A DNA stretch of 58,164 nt from Armatimonadota bacterium (GTDB taxonomy: Bacteria; Sysuimicrobiota; Sysuimicrobiia; Sysuimicrobiales; Humicultoraceae). A model generated the notes under the pieces. The model did no database searches and had not been told where the DNA came from. It worked only from the letters and a program-made list of their open reading frames with translations. Shown in pieces: positions 19,720 through 30,016 of the stretch; within the stretch, counting starts at the first letter, position 1, and each line of letters starts with the position of its first letter. The position numbers and the translations under genes were made by a program. The stretch covers positions 1-58,164 of the forward strand of contig JAVHLY010000019.1 in NCBI GenBank assembly GCA_031081585.1. The letters are read 5' to 3'.

Positions 19720-19750
19720 CGACGACCCGGGCGGTGGGCCCGGGTCGTCG
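19720..19750 (-). terminator. Stem-loop after clpC
   Basis: An 11-bp GC-rich stem (CGACGACCCGG with its complement) follows the clpC stop. The downstream sequence is CTTTG, so the U-tract is weak. It could be a partial terminator between clpC and radA. Confidence 0.55.
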
Positions 19751-19779
19751 GTCGCACAGCGCGCGGGGCTCCGCGGGGG

Positions 19780-22236
<2,457 letters not shown>

Positions 22237-22401
22237 GACGTCCTCCTCTCCGCCAGGCGCGGAGGGGATCCCGCCCGGGGGAGCCGGCAGGAGTGGCGCC
22301 GGGACCGCTCCGGCCGATTAGGCCAACGAATTCTGGGTGCCCGAAGTTCACTCCTGCCGCCAGCCCCTCTATCGGACGGCGGATCCGGCGAGCACAACCG
22401 C

Positions 22402-22419
22402 CTGACGGAGATCCGTCAG
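22402..22419. promoter_or_regulatory. Perfect 8-2-8 palindrome in the greA-clpC gap
   Basis: CTGACGGA-GA-TCCGTCAG lies about 165 nt upstream of clpC, in the 332-nt gap between greA and clpC. It is not a CIRCE element. It may be an operator for clpC or a transcript hairpin. I see no other clear feature in the gap except a weak promoter-like TTGTGC/GATAGA pair. Confidence 0.4.
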
Positions 22420-22568
22420 CCGATCCCGCCATCATCTATGGTACTACGCTCCGGCGCTCCACCCCATTCCCCACCCCCGCCTTCTACATACCCAACTCGG
22501 GGGAGGGGGCGGCGCGCACCGTCGCAGGCAGCACCGGGGAACTCAGAGGGAGCCTGGGGCCGGGAGGG

Positions 22569-23054
22569 TCACCCGCGCACATCGAGGACGGTGTAGCGCA
22601 GGGTGCCGGCGGGAACCTGGATCTCGACCGTCTCGCCCTTCTTCCGGCCGAGCAGGGCCCGGCCCACGGGCGACTCGTTGCTGATCCGGTCATGCGTCGG
22701 GTCGGCCTCCGCCGACCCGACGATGGTGTAGGTGAGCCGCTCGCCGTTGCTGAGGTCCTGCAGGGTGACGGTGCAGCCGACGGTGACCTCGTCGGTCTTG
22801 CGGTCGTTCCCGTCGATGACGCGGGCGTTGCGCAGAATGGCCTCCAGCTGGAGGATGCGCCCCTCCACGAAGGCCTGCTCGTTCTTGGCGTCCTCGTACT
22901 CGGCGTTCTCGGCGAGGTCGCCGAAGTCCTTGGCCGCCTTGATGCGCTCGGCGATCTCCTTGCGCCGCACGACCTTGAGGTGCTCCAGCTCTTCCTCGAG
23001 CCGGCGCAGCCCCTCCGGGGTCAGGATCGTCTCCTTCTCACCCTTGTCGACCAT
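22569..23054 (-). CDS. greA: Transcription elongation factor GreA
   Basis: The coiled-coil N-terminal domain carries LTPEGLRRLEEELEHLKVVRR and the acidic tip DFGDLAENAEYEDAKNEQ. The C-terminal FKBP-like domain ends ESPVGRALLGRKKGETVEIQVPAG. GreA stimulates RNA cleavage in backtracked RNA polymerase. ATG 23054 gives 161 residues, the normal size. The gene has a strong promoter and a terminator-like hairpin in its leader. Confidence 0.96.
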   Translation of the reverse strand: MVDKGEKETILTPEGLRRLEEELEHLKVVRRKEIAERIKAAKDFGDLAENAEYEDAKNEQAFVEGRILQLEAILRNARVIDGNDRKTDEVTVGCTVTLQDLSNGERLTYTIVGSAEADPTHDRISNESPVGRALLGRKKGETVEIQVPAGTLRYTVLDVRG

Positions 23055-23171
23055 ACGCTCCACCGGGATGCCCGCCCTCCTGCCCGGGACGACCTCCCCC
23101 TGGCAGACGTCGACCGTGACGCTCGCGCGCCACGTCGGATGCGGCCACCCGTGCACGGGCGGGCCGGGGGG

Positions 23172-23200
23172 AACAGAAAGTAGGCCCGGGACGGGCCTAC
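23172..23200 (-). terminator. Terminator-like hairpin in the greA leader
   Basis: GTAGGCCC pairs with GGGCCTAC around a 5-nt loop, followed by TTTCTGTT. It begins about 10 nt after the -10 box and lies about 120 nt before greA, so many transcripts may end here. Confidence 0.65.
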
Positions 23201-23209
23201 GCGTCGGTC

Positions 23210-23239
23210 AGTATAGGCGAGGCGCCGCGCGGGCGTCAA
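23210..23239 (-). promoter_or_regulatory. Sigma-A type promoter of greA
   Basis: TTGACG and TATACT are separated by 18 bp on the minus strand. Confidence 0.85.
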
Positions 23240-23384
23240 GCAGCGGCCGGTCTCAGCGCCGGGCCACCCTCTCCAGCCGCGGACCCGCCTCCCTCGTCTG
23301 TGCGACGCGCGGGGACCCCATCCGCCGCTCCGCCCGGCGCGCGCGCCACTTGGACGGCGTACGCGGCCGTTCGTGCGTCACGGC

Positions 23385-23414
23385 CACTGGGTCCGGGCCC
23401 AGTCCTGTTCGGTC
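23385..23414. repeat. Palindromic intergenic repeat, copy 1
   Basis: On the minus strand this reads CCGAACAGGACTGGGCCCGG and continues with ACCCAGT; the core ACTGGG..CCCAGT is palindromic. A near copy lies at about 27486-27512. Each follows the last gene of a minus-strand operon. The rest of 23240-23467 shows no gene. Confidence 0.45.
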
Positions 23415-23467
23415 GGGGAGCTCGCGCGACGTGCCCGGTGGATACCGGCGCCCTGCCCGCACCCTCC

Positions 23468-24559
23468 TCATCCGACCACCCCGGAGGCGCGGACGGCGCG
23501 GGTGCGGATGCGCTCCACCTCCTCGTCCGGGATGGCCCGCTCGAAGCGGCGGAACCCGGCGACGCGGAAGCCGTGGCGGCGCCCCAACGCCAGGATCTCC
23601 TCCACCTGCGCCACGCTGATGGCCCGCCCCACCGTGTAGTCGGCGTACCGCCGCTCCAGCGCCAAGATCATCGTCTCGGCCATGCACGCCTCCACCATGC
23701 GCGGCGGGAGGCCGAAGTCCAGGCCGAAGTCCGGCTCTCCCGGCACCTCGATGACGCCGCCGTCGATCACCAGCACGTCCCCCCGCCGCTCGTAGACCAG
23801 GCGGGAGACGTTGCGGGGGCGGGCCACGTCGCAGACCACCGCGCCGGGCCGCAGGTCCTCGGGCTCGATGAGCGGCTCGGTGGCCGACGTGACGGTGAAG
23901 ACGATGTCGCCGTCGCGCACCGCGCGGCGGGGGTCGGCGGCGGTGGCGACGTCGCGCGCCGTCTTGCGCAGGTCGGCGGCCAGCGCCTCCAGGCGGTCGG
24001 GGGTGCGCGCCACCAGCGTCAGCCGCGCCGCCTGCGGGGCCACCAGCCGGCTCACCGCCGCGCCGATGGCCCCCGTGGCCCCCACCATGACCACGTGGGC
24101 CTGCGCCGGCCCCCTCCCCAGCCGCTCCGCCGCCAGCCACGCCGCCTCCACCGCCGTCCCGGCGGTGTAGGCGTTGCCGGTGGTGACGCCGATGCGCACG
24201 CGCTCGGCCACCGTCACCCCGCCGTCGCCCACCACCTTGGTGAAGGCGGCCAGCCCCATGATGCCCGCGCCCAGGCGTTCGGCCAGGGCCCCGCACTGCG
24301 CCAGACGGCGGTAGACGAACTCGGGCGGGCTGGCCAGCAGGACGCGCGTGGTGAGCGGCAGCCCGATGAACCACCCCTCCGCCGTCGCCCCCGTGGGCGA
24401 GCGGATCCCGGTGATGCGCGAGGCGACCAGCGGGGGGACGAACCGCGCCGCCCACTCCAGCAGCGGGCCGGGCGCGCGCCGCAGCACGCCGAACTTGCGG
24501 GCGAAGTCCTCCACCCGCAGCGGGTGGAGGACGAAGGCGAAGCGCCCGGGTGCCGTCAT
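23468..24559 (-). CDS. Acyl-ACP reductase-like / shikimate-dehydrogenase-like oxidoreductase
   Basis: The protein has a Rossmann motif (VVMVGATGAIGAAVS). Before it lies a segment, ITGIRSPTGATAEGWFIGLP and VVGDGGVTVAERVRIGVTTGNAYT, resembling cyanobacterial long-chain acyl-ACP reductase, which makes fatty aldehydes. The C-terminal part, FGLPPRMVEACMAETMILALERRY with GRAISVAQVEEI, also matches. It could instead be one of the proteins labelled shikimate dehydrogenase in databases. Its ATG overlaps the upstream gene by 4 nt. No aldehyde-deformylating oxygenase is present. Confidence 0.7.
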   Translation of the reverse strand: MTAPGRFAFVLHPLRVEDFARKFGVLRRAPGPLLEWAARFVPPLVASRITGIRSPTGATAEGWFIGLPLTTRVLLASPPEFVYRRLAQCGALAERLGAGIMGLAAFTKVVGDGGVTVAERVRIGVTTGNAYTAGTAVEAAWLAAERLGRGPAQAHVVMVGATGAIGAAVSRLVAPQAARLTLVARTPDRLEALAADLRKTARDVATAADPRRAVRDGDIVFTVTSATEPLIEPEDLRPGAVVCDVARPRNVSRLVYERRGDVLVIDGGVIEVPGEPDFGLDFGLPPRMVEACMAETMILALERRYADYTVGRAISVAQVEEILALGRRHGFRVAGFRRFERAIPDEEVERIRTRAVRASGVVG

Positions 24560-25587
24560 GAGGGCGCCCCGGCCGCCGGGTGCGGCCCGCGGACCGGCGC
24601 GGTCCCGGGCTGCGGCGCCCAGGCCCGCTCCAGGTTGAGCACTTCGACCCGCGGCCGGAAGCCCGCCCGGGCCATCAACGTCAGGTAGTCTTGCGGCGCG
24701 AGCTCCTCGGGCCGCCGCCCTGAGACCGCCACCAGGATCGCCTGCACCAGGTTCGTCCCCGGCGAGCGGCCGCCGCCGAGCTCGGGCGTGGAGGTGACGA
24801 CCATCCACACGCCGCGGCGGCGCAGCGCCTCCACGTCAGCGGCGGTGAGGGTGTTGGTGAAGACGAGCTTCCCGCCGAGGTCCTCGGGCATGTGCCGGCG
24901 GATGTAGAGGAAGTCCCCGGCCAGCACCTCGGCCCAGGCGTAGGCGCCGGCGAAACGCGGGACGATCTCCTCCTGCCGGGCGCCGGTGGGGTAGAGCCAG
25001 GTGAAGGGCAGGCGCGTGATCACGGGCAGCGCCAGCGCCGCCAGCACGCGCACCGTCCCCAGCCCCCGCAGCAGGACCGGCAGGCCCAGCGCGAACATGA
25101 GGTCGCCGAAGCGCACGTCGCTGCCGGCCCGGGTGAAGGCCTCGGCCAGCCCGTAGCGGTCGACCGCGCTCACCAGCAGCACCCGCCGCCCGCGCAGGTC
25201 CACCCCGTGCTCCCGCGGCAACCACTCCAGCACGAGCCGGCGCTCCAGCAGGCTCTTCAGCGCCCCGCCGTCCACCACCGGCGTGCGCAGGCCCCGCACC
25301 AGGCGGGCGATGTCGCGGATGGGGTAGCGGCGGTGACCCACCGTGAGGGCCAAGTTGGCCCCGCCGATGGCCAGGACGTCCACCTGGCCGTCGAGGGCAC
25401 GCAGCATCCGGCCGTAGGCGGCCAGGTCCGGCACGCCGATCCGCTCGGCCACCACCTCGCGCCCCAGCACCCGCAACGTGAGGCGGTAGTCGCGGGCGGG
25501 CGAGCCCAGGCTCACCGAGACCACGCGCAGCGGCCGCGCCGCGTCGTCCCCGACGGGCGCGGGGGACGGAGGGGAGGCGGCGATCAC
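24556..25587 (-). CDS. Conserved protein often labelled quinate 5-dehydrogenase; function unknown
   Basis: The 343-residue product starts (after a disordered stretch) VVSVSLGSPARDYRLTLRVLGREVVAERIG. It contains DVLAIGGANLALTVGHRRYPIRDI and VMFALGLPV-like segments, and WMVVTSTPELGGGRSPGTNL. I see no classical NAD-binding GxGxxG, so the database name is doubtful. It is translationally coupled to the reductase downstream and follows coaX by 22 nt. The pair probably acts in one pathway. Confidence 0.65.
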   Translation of the reverse strand: MIAASPPSPAPVGDDAARPLRVVSVSLGSPARDYRLTLRVLGREVVAERIGVPDLAAYGRMLRALDGQVDVLAIGGANLALTVGHRRYPIRDIARLVRGLRTPVVDGGALKSLLERRLVLEWLPREHGVDLRGRRVLLVSAVDRYGLAEAFTRAGSDVRFGDLMFALGLPVLLRGLGTVRVLAALALPVITRLPFTWLYPTGARQEEIVPRFAGAYAWAEVLAGDFLYIRRHMPEDLGGKLVFTNTLTAADVEALRRRGVWMVVTSTPELGGGRSPGTNLVQAILVAVSGRRPEELAPQDYLTLMARAGFRPRVEVLNLERAWAPQPGTAPVRGPHPAAGAPS

Positions 25588-25609
25588 GGTCGCCCCTCGC
25601 AGGCGGCGA

Positions 25610-26425
25610 TCACAGCCGCCCCTCGCCCGAGGGGCGCGCCGGTGCGGGTTCCCGGTTGCGCTCGTAGATCAGACGCAGGCCCTCCAGGGCCAGCAGCGGC
25701 TCGTGGTGCATGATGCTGCGACACTCCTGCAGGATCAGCTCCGCCCACCCCCCGGTGGCCACGGTCACCGCCGGCCGACCCAGTTCCTCCTGCATGCGCC
25801 TCAGCAACTCCTCCACCTGCCCGACGAAGCCGAAGAAGATCCCCGACTGCATCGCCGCCACCGTCGACCGGCCGATGGCCGTGCGCGGCCGCACCAGCTC
25901 CACGCGGTGGAGCTGGGCGGCGTGCTCGGCCAGCGCCTCCACGGAGATGCCCACCCCCGGGGCGATGGCGCCGCCGAGGAAGTCCCCCTCCGCCGAGACC
26001 ACCGAGAAGGTCGTGGCCGTGCCCAGGTCGACGACGATGACCGGCCCGCCGTAGCGGGCGTAGGCGGCGACGGCGTTGCAGATGCGGTCCGCCCCCACCT
26101 CCTTGGGGTTCTCGTAGAGGATGCGCATGCCCGTGCGCACCCCGGGCCCCACCACCAGCGGGACCTGCCCCAGGTACTGGCGGCAGAGGCGCTCCATCGT
26201 GTCCATCAGCGGCGGGACGACCGAGGCGATGGCCACGCCCCCGACGTCCCCGAAGGCCGCCCCCCCGGAGGTGAAGAGCGCCCGCAGCAGCATGGCGTAC
26301 TCGTCCGCGGTCTTGTGCCGGTCGGTGGCGATGCGCCAGTGGTGGAGGAGGTCCGCGCCCCGGTACAGCGCCAGCTTGATCAGGGTGTTGTTGATGTTCA
26401 CCGCGAGGAGCAGCCCGGACGCCAT
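25610..26425 (-). CDS. coaX: Type III pantothenate kinase CoaX
   Basis: The first step of coenzyme A synthesis, phosphorylation of pantothenate. The ASKHA-fold motifs are seen: EVGADR (catalytic Asp), VVDLGTATTFSVV, GGAIAPGVGISVEAL, and VATGGWAEL. The first nucleotide-binding loop is odd: AVNINNT where the family has DxGNT, so the usual Asp is Asn. ATG 26425 is chosen. It lies directly after the S-component gene, suggesting that pantothenate is the transported vitamin. Confidence 0.9.
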   Translation of the reverse strand: MASGLLLAVNINNTLIKLALYRGADLLHHWRIATDRHKTADEYAMLLRALFTSGGAAFGDVGGVAIASVVPPLMDTMERLCRQYLGQVPLVVGPGVRTGMRILYENPKEVGADRICNAVAAYARYGGPVIVVDLGTATTFSVVSAEGDFLGGAIAPGVGISVEALAEHAAQLHRVELVRPRTAIGRSTVAAMQSGIFFGFVGQVEELLRRMQEELGRPAVTVATGGWAELILQECRSIMHHEPLLALEGLRLIYERNREPAPARPSGEGRL

Positions 26426-26451
26426 CGGCTCGACCCCTCCCCGGCGCGGCC

Positions 26452-27237
26452 TCAGGCGCCGCCGCGCATGGCCGTGACGGCGCGGTAGACCGGGACGGTG
26501 ACGAGCACGGCCAGGATCACCTCGGGGAGGCCGTGGGTCGCCCCGACGAGGACGGCGGCGCCGGCGGGCAGGAAGCCGAAGAGCACCGCCAGCGTGAGCA
26601 CCCCCACGGTGTTGGTGAGCGTCCCGGCCACCGCGGCCGCCGCCGGGGCGGCGTTCTCCCCGCGCAGCAGCGCATGGGCGAGGAGGGCGGAGGCCACCCC
26701 CGCCGCCACCGGCAGCCAGAGCGACGAGGCGGTGGCCGCGGCCACGGTGCGGTAGCCCTCCACGAGCCAGTTGGGCTGGATCCGTCCCGCCGCCAGCGCG
26801 GCCAGGAAGCGCACCGCCCCGGGGCCGAGGATCGTGTAGATCCCCGCGCCCACCGCGGCCGCGGCGAAGAGGCGGGCGTGCCGGGCGGCCAGCGCGCGGA
26901 AGACCAGGAAGGCCACCACCCCGATGAGGATGCGCGGGCCGAAGGCGATGAGCGGCTGCTTGAAGATGGGGATGGTCGCCCGGGTGAAGGAGAAGGCCCC
27001 GAAGATGGCGCCGACGAGCGCCCCCACGACGGGACCTTCCAGCACGGCGGCGATGATCACCGGGATGTGCATGGTCGTGGCGCTCCCGGCCGGCGTGGGG
27101 GCGGGGATGAAGCCGAGCCCGGGGACGAGCCCGAGCACGACGGCCACGGCACCGAGGGCGCCGCTCACCGTGATGTCCCGGGGCGTGAGGCGGACCCCCC
27201 AGCGTGCAGGCGGGGGGGCGAGGCGGGCGTGGGCCAT
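26452..27237 (-). CDS. ECF transporter S-component, probably for pantothenate
   Basis: This 261-residue membrane protein has several hydrophobic helices and the S-component signature TTMHIPVIIAAVLEGPVVGALVGAIFGAFSF near the N-terminus. S-components bind a vitamin and dock on a shared EcfA/A'/T module, which is not in the window. The substrate is inferred only from its place 27 nt upstream of coaX. ATG 27237 has a GGAGGG site 8 nt before it. Confidence 0.82.
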   Translation of the reverse strand: MAHARLAPPPARWGVRLTPRDITVSGALGAVAVVLGLVPGLGFIPAPTPAGSATTMHIPVIIAAVLEGPVVGALVGAIFGAFSFTRATIPIFKQPLIAFGPRILIGVVAFLVFRALAARHARLFAAAAVGAGIYTILGPGAVRFLAALAAGRIQPNWLVEGYRTVAAATASSLWLPVAAGVASALLAHALLRGENAAPAAAAVAGTLTNTVGVLTLAVLFGFLPAGAAVLVGATHGLPEVILAVLVTVPVYRAVTAMRGGA

Positions 27238-27439
27238 GGTGATCCCTCCGTTCCAGTTCTGCGCTCGAGCCGTCCGTGCGGGACGGCTCCAGCAGATACC
27301 GGACAGGGCTCGCAGCGAATGCGGGTCTGTCCAGTCCGGCTCCCTGGGGGATGCCGGCTGCGTTCAGCCTACTGCGTCGGTGTCCCGCGGGCAAGCCGGA
27401 TGCGGAACGGGAGGGCCCGACGCTCCACTGGCGCGCGGG

Positions 27440-27466
27440 CAGTCTGTTCATGATGGGAACAAACTG
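27440..27466. promoter_or_regulatory. 27-bp inverted repeat upstream of the ECF-coaX operon
   Basis: CAGTnTGTTC and GAACAnACTG flank a 7-bp centre. All nine paired positions match. It lies about 205 nt upstream of the S-component ATG and is a good operator candidate. It lacks the spacing of a BirA box. No known riboswitch is recognisable in this 282-nt gap. Confidence 0.5.
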
Positions 27467-27485
27467 TCCATATCTCGATTGACCG

Positions 27486-27512
27486 GGCCCGGACCCAGTT
27501 CTGTTCGGTGCG
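27486..27512. repeat. Palindromic intergenic repeat, copy 2
   Basis: The minus strand reads CCGAACAGAACTGGGTCCGG followed by GCCCGGT, near-identical to the copy at about 23.4 kb. It lies 8 nt after the stop of the P1 peptidase gene. Confidence 0.45.
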
Positions 27513-27519
27513 TCACGGG

Positions 27520-28485
27520 CTAGGCCCGCGCCGCCGCCTGGACCGCCCGCACGATCGCCCGCGCCGTCGCTTCGGCCGCGGCCGCCGCCACCGCCAGCGG
27601 GTGCGCCCGTCCGCGCCCCGTGGAGAGCACGAAGACCGCGTCCCCGTCGAAGAGCGTGTGGGCCGGGGAGACCGCACGGGCCAGTCCGTCGTGCGCCTGG
27701 GCGGCGACACGGGTGGCTTCGTCGCGCGTGAGCAGGGCATCGGTGGCCACCACCACGAGCGTCGTGCTCGTCCCCGGGCGGCCGAAGGTCAGGTCGCCCT
27801 CCCAGGTCAGCAGCGCTGCGGCCGTGTCGAGGAAGCGGCCGTCGGGCAGGCGCGCGCCGGCGACGATCCTGCCGGTGTGCGGGTCGCGGACGTCCCCGAA
27901 CGCGTTCACGACCGCCAGCGCCGCCACGCGCACGTCCCCGGCCAGGCGGAGCGCAACCGTGCCCACCCCGCCGGGCATCGCGCCGGCCGGCCCGAGGAGC
28001 TTCCCCACGGTGGCCCCGGTACCCGCCCCCACGCGCCCCTCCGCCACCGGTCCGTCGGTGGCGGCCAGGCAGGCGGCGTAGGCCATCTCAGGCGTCGGGC
28101 GGGCGTCGGCGCGCCCCACCGCCAGGTCGAAGAGGACGGCCGCGGGAACGATGGGCACCCGGGCCACGCCGGCGTCGAAGCCGACCCCACGCTCCTCCAG
28201 CCACCGCACCACACCGTCCGTCGCCGCCAGCCCGAAGGCGCTCCCACCGGTGAGGAGGACGGCGTGGACCTGCTCCACGAGCATCCCGGGCCGCAGGAGG
28301 TCGGTTTCCCGAGTCCCCGGCGCCCACCCGCGCACTTCGCCGGCGGCCAGCGCCCCCGCCTCGCAGAGGACCACCGTGCACCCGGTGCCACCGTCCCGGT
28401 CGGTGGCGTGGCCCACGCGGATGCCTGGAACGGCGGTCAGCCCCTCGTGGTCACTCACGGAGACCTGCCCCTCCTGGTCACTCAT
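27520..28485 (-). CDS. P1 family peptidase (DmpA / NylC-like N-terminal nucleophile hydrolase)
   Basis: Family landmarks are GIRVGHATD, GCTVVLCE, LLTGGSAFGLAATDGV, and the probable self-cleavage and nucleophile site in GTSTTLVVVATDALLTRDEA. Members act as D- or beta-aminopeptidases or oligoamide hydrolases after autoproteolysis into two chains. The start ATG 28485 overlaps the birA stop by 8 nt, so it is the last gene of the hut/birA operon. Confidence 0.88.
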   Translation of the reverse strand: MSDQEGQVSVSDHEGLTAVPGIRVGHATDRDGGTGCTVVLCEAGALAAGEVRGWAPGTRETDLLRPGMLVEQVHAVLLTGGSAFGLAATDGVVRWLEERGVGFDAGVARVPIVPAAVLFDLAVGRADARPTPEMAYAACLAATDGPVAEGRVGAGTGATVGKLLGPAGAMPGGVGTVALRLAGDVRVAALAVVNAFGDVRDPHTGRIVAGARLPDGRFLDTAAALLTWEGDLTFGRPGTSTTLVVVATDALLTRDEATRVAAQAHDGLARAVSPAHTLFDGDAVFVLSTGRGRAHPLAVAAAAAEATARAIVRAVQAAARA

Positions 28486-29338
28486 GGGAGCTGCGCGGGG
28501 AGACGCCCCCGGGGTGGCCACCCTCGCCCGGCCGCACCTGGGTGACCTCCCCGGCGACGAGGCGCCGCACACCGCCTGGTGTGCGCACGACCAGCGCACC
28601 GGCCGGATCGACGTCCACCGCCTCCCCCTCCACCACCTCGCGGCCCGTGGCCACCCGCACCGGTTGCCCCAGCGTGACGCACAGGTGGCGCCAGCGCGCC
28701 AGCACCTCGTCGCCGCGGCCCGCGCGCTCGGCGTCGTGCACTTGGGCCAGCGCACCGAGCAGTCGGTCCAGCGCGGCCTCCACCACCTCGTCCACCTCGT
28801 CCGGGTCGACACCCTCCGCCGTGGCCGGAGCGTACGCTCCCGTCCGGCGTGACGCTTCCGCCTCGCGTGACCCCCCCGCCGGGAGCAGCGAGCCGGCCTC
28901 CGCGCGCACCTCCGGCGGCAGCGCGGCCAGGTCGACGCGCACGTTCAGGCCGATCCCCACCACGGCGTGCGGCGGGAGGGCCTCCACCAGGATGCCGCCC
29001 ACCTTGCGCCCGGCCAGGACGAGGTCGTTGGGCCACTTCACGCGCACGTCCGCCCCGCTCACCGCCCGCGCCGCGTCGGCCGCCGCCACGGCCACGAGCA
29101 GCGGCAGCCGCGAGGGGACGTCCGGCAGCTCCAGGAGCACCGAGCACCACAACCCGCCGGGCGGGGACGCCCAGGTGCGCCCCAGCCGCCCGCGCCCGGC
29201 GCTCTGGGTGCGCGCCACCACCACCGTCCCGGATGGCGCCCCCGCCATGGCCATCGTGCGCAGGAGGTCGTTCGTCGAGGTGGCGTGCTCGACGCGGTGG
29301 ACCGTCCAGCGCCGGGTGCCGGGGCGGACCTCGCTCAC
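28478..29338 (-). CDS. birA: Biotin--[acetyl-CoA-carboxylase] ligase (BirA without DNA-binding domain)
   Basis: The catalytic domain shows SAGRGRLGRTWASPPGGLWCSV (biotinyl-AMP loop) and KWPNDLVLAGRKVGGILVE, and a C-terminal SH3-like domain follows. There is no N-terminal helix-turn-helix, so it is a group I ligase and not a repressor. An insertion rich in Ala and Arg (about residues 165-185) is unusual. It overlaps the fchA-like gene by 4 nt. Confidence 0.93.
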   Translation of the reverse strand: MSEVRPGTRRWTVHRVEHATSTNDLLRTMAMAGAPSGTVVVARTQSAGRGRLGRTWASPPGGLWCSVLLELPDVPSRLPLLVAVAAADAARAVSGADVRVKWPNDLVLAGRKVGGILVEALPPHAVVGIGLNVRVDLAALPPEVRAEAGSLLPAGGSREAEASRRTGAYAPATAEGVDPDEVDEVVEAALDRLLGALAQVHDAERAGRGDEVLARWRHLCVTLGQPVRVATGREVVEGEAVDVDPAGALVVRTPGGVRRLVAGEVTQVRPGEGGHPGGVSPRSSHE

Positions 29339-30000
29339 GCCAGGGACGCCTCCACGACGCGCACGACCGCCTCCCGGAGCGCCTGCGCCCGGCGCCGGAC
29401 CTCGGCGGCCTCGCGACGCAGCCGGTCGACCTCCTCGCCGTCGCGCAGGCCCTTCAGGTTGATGGCCACGTTCAGCAACGCCCCCTCGGCCGCCGCCGCC
29501 GCCAGGTGCGCCGCCACGCCCAGGTCGCTGGCGGCATGGGGGTTGGCCACCGGGGCCAGGCGCCGGGCGGTCTCCAGCACCTCCACCGCGGCCGCTGCCG
29601 TCCGCAGCGGGACGGCGGTAGCCATGTGCAGGGCCGCCTGCACCGCCTCACGCCGGCGGGCCCGCTCCTCGTCGGTCGAGCGCGGCAGGCGGTAGGCCGC
29701 CATCACCGCCTCGAAGGCCCGAGCGTCCTCGTCGGCCGCCCGTACCAGCGCCGCGCGCAGCCGCTCGGCGTCGGCCAGTGCCCCCGCCGCCTCCGCCGGC
29801 GCGTCGGCAGCCCCTGCGGCGGCCTGTCCGGCTTGCCGGGATTCTGCGGCCTCCGCGGGCAGCGTCAGCCGCGCCACCATGGCCACCAGCGCCGCCGCCT
29901 GGGCCCCCGCGAGCGCGGCCGCACTCCCCCCGCCCGGTGCGGGGGCGCGGGAGGCCAGCTGTTCGAGCCACGCCCCCACGCGCTGCTCCGCCACGCTCAC
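29335..30000 (-). CDS. fchA: Formiminotetrahydrofolate cyclodeaminase-like protein
   Basis: The all-helical FTCD_C family fold is suggested by APAPGGGSAAALAGAQAAALVAMVARLT near the N-terminus and NPHAASDLGVAAHLAAAAAEGALLNVAINL near the C-terminus. It should convert 5-formimino-THF to methenyl-THF, using the product of FtcD upstream. An Ala-rich insertion sits at residues 60-75. The neighbours hutI and ftcD support the role. Confidence 0.88.
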   Translation of the reverse strand: MSVAEQRVGAWLEQLASRAPAPGGGSAAALAGAQAAALVAMVARLTLPAEAAESRQAGQAAAGAADAPAEAAGALADAERLRAALVRAADEDARAFEAVMAAYRLPRSTDEERARRREAVQAALHMATAVPLRTAAAAVEVLETARRLAPVANPHAASDLGVAAHLAAAAAEGALLNVAINLKGLRDGEEVDRLRREAAEVRRRAQALREAVVRVVEASLA

Positions 30001-30016
30001 GGCGCCATCCCTCCGC

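Noticed and set aside
27238-27519. A vitamin riboswitch upstream of the ECF S-component
   Set aside because: No conserved core of TPP, FMN, cobalamin, preQ1 or similar riboswitches was recognisable; only the 27-bp inverted repeat stands out.
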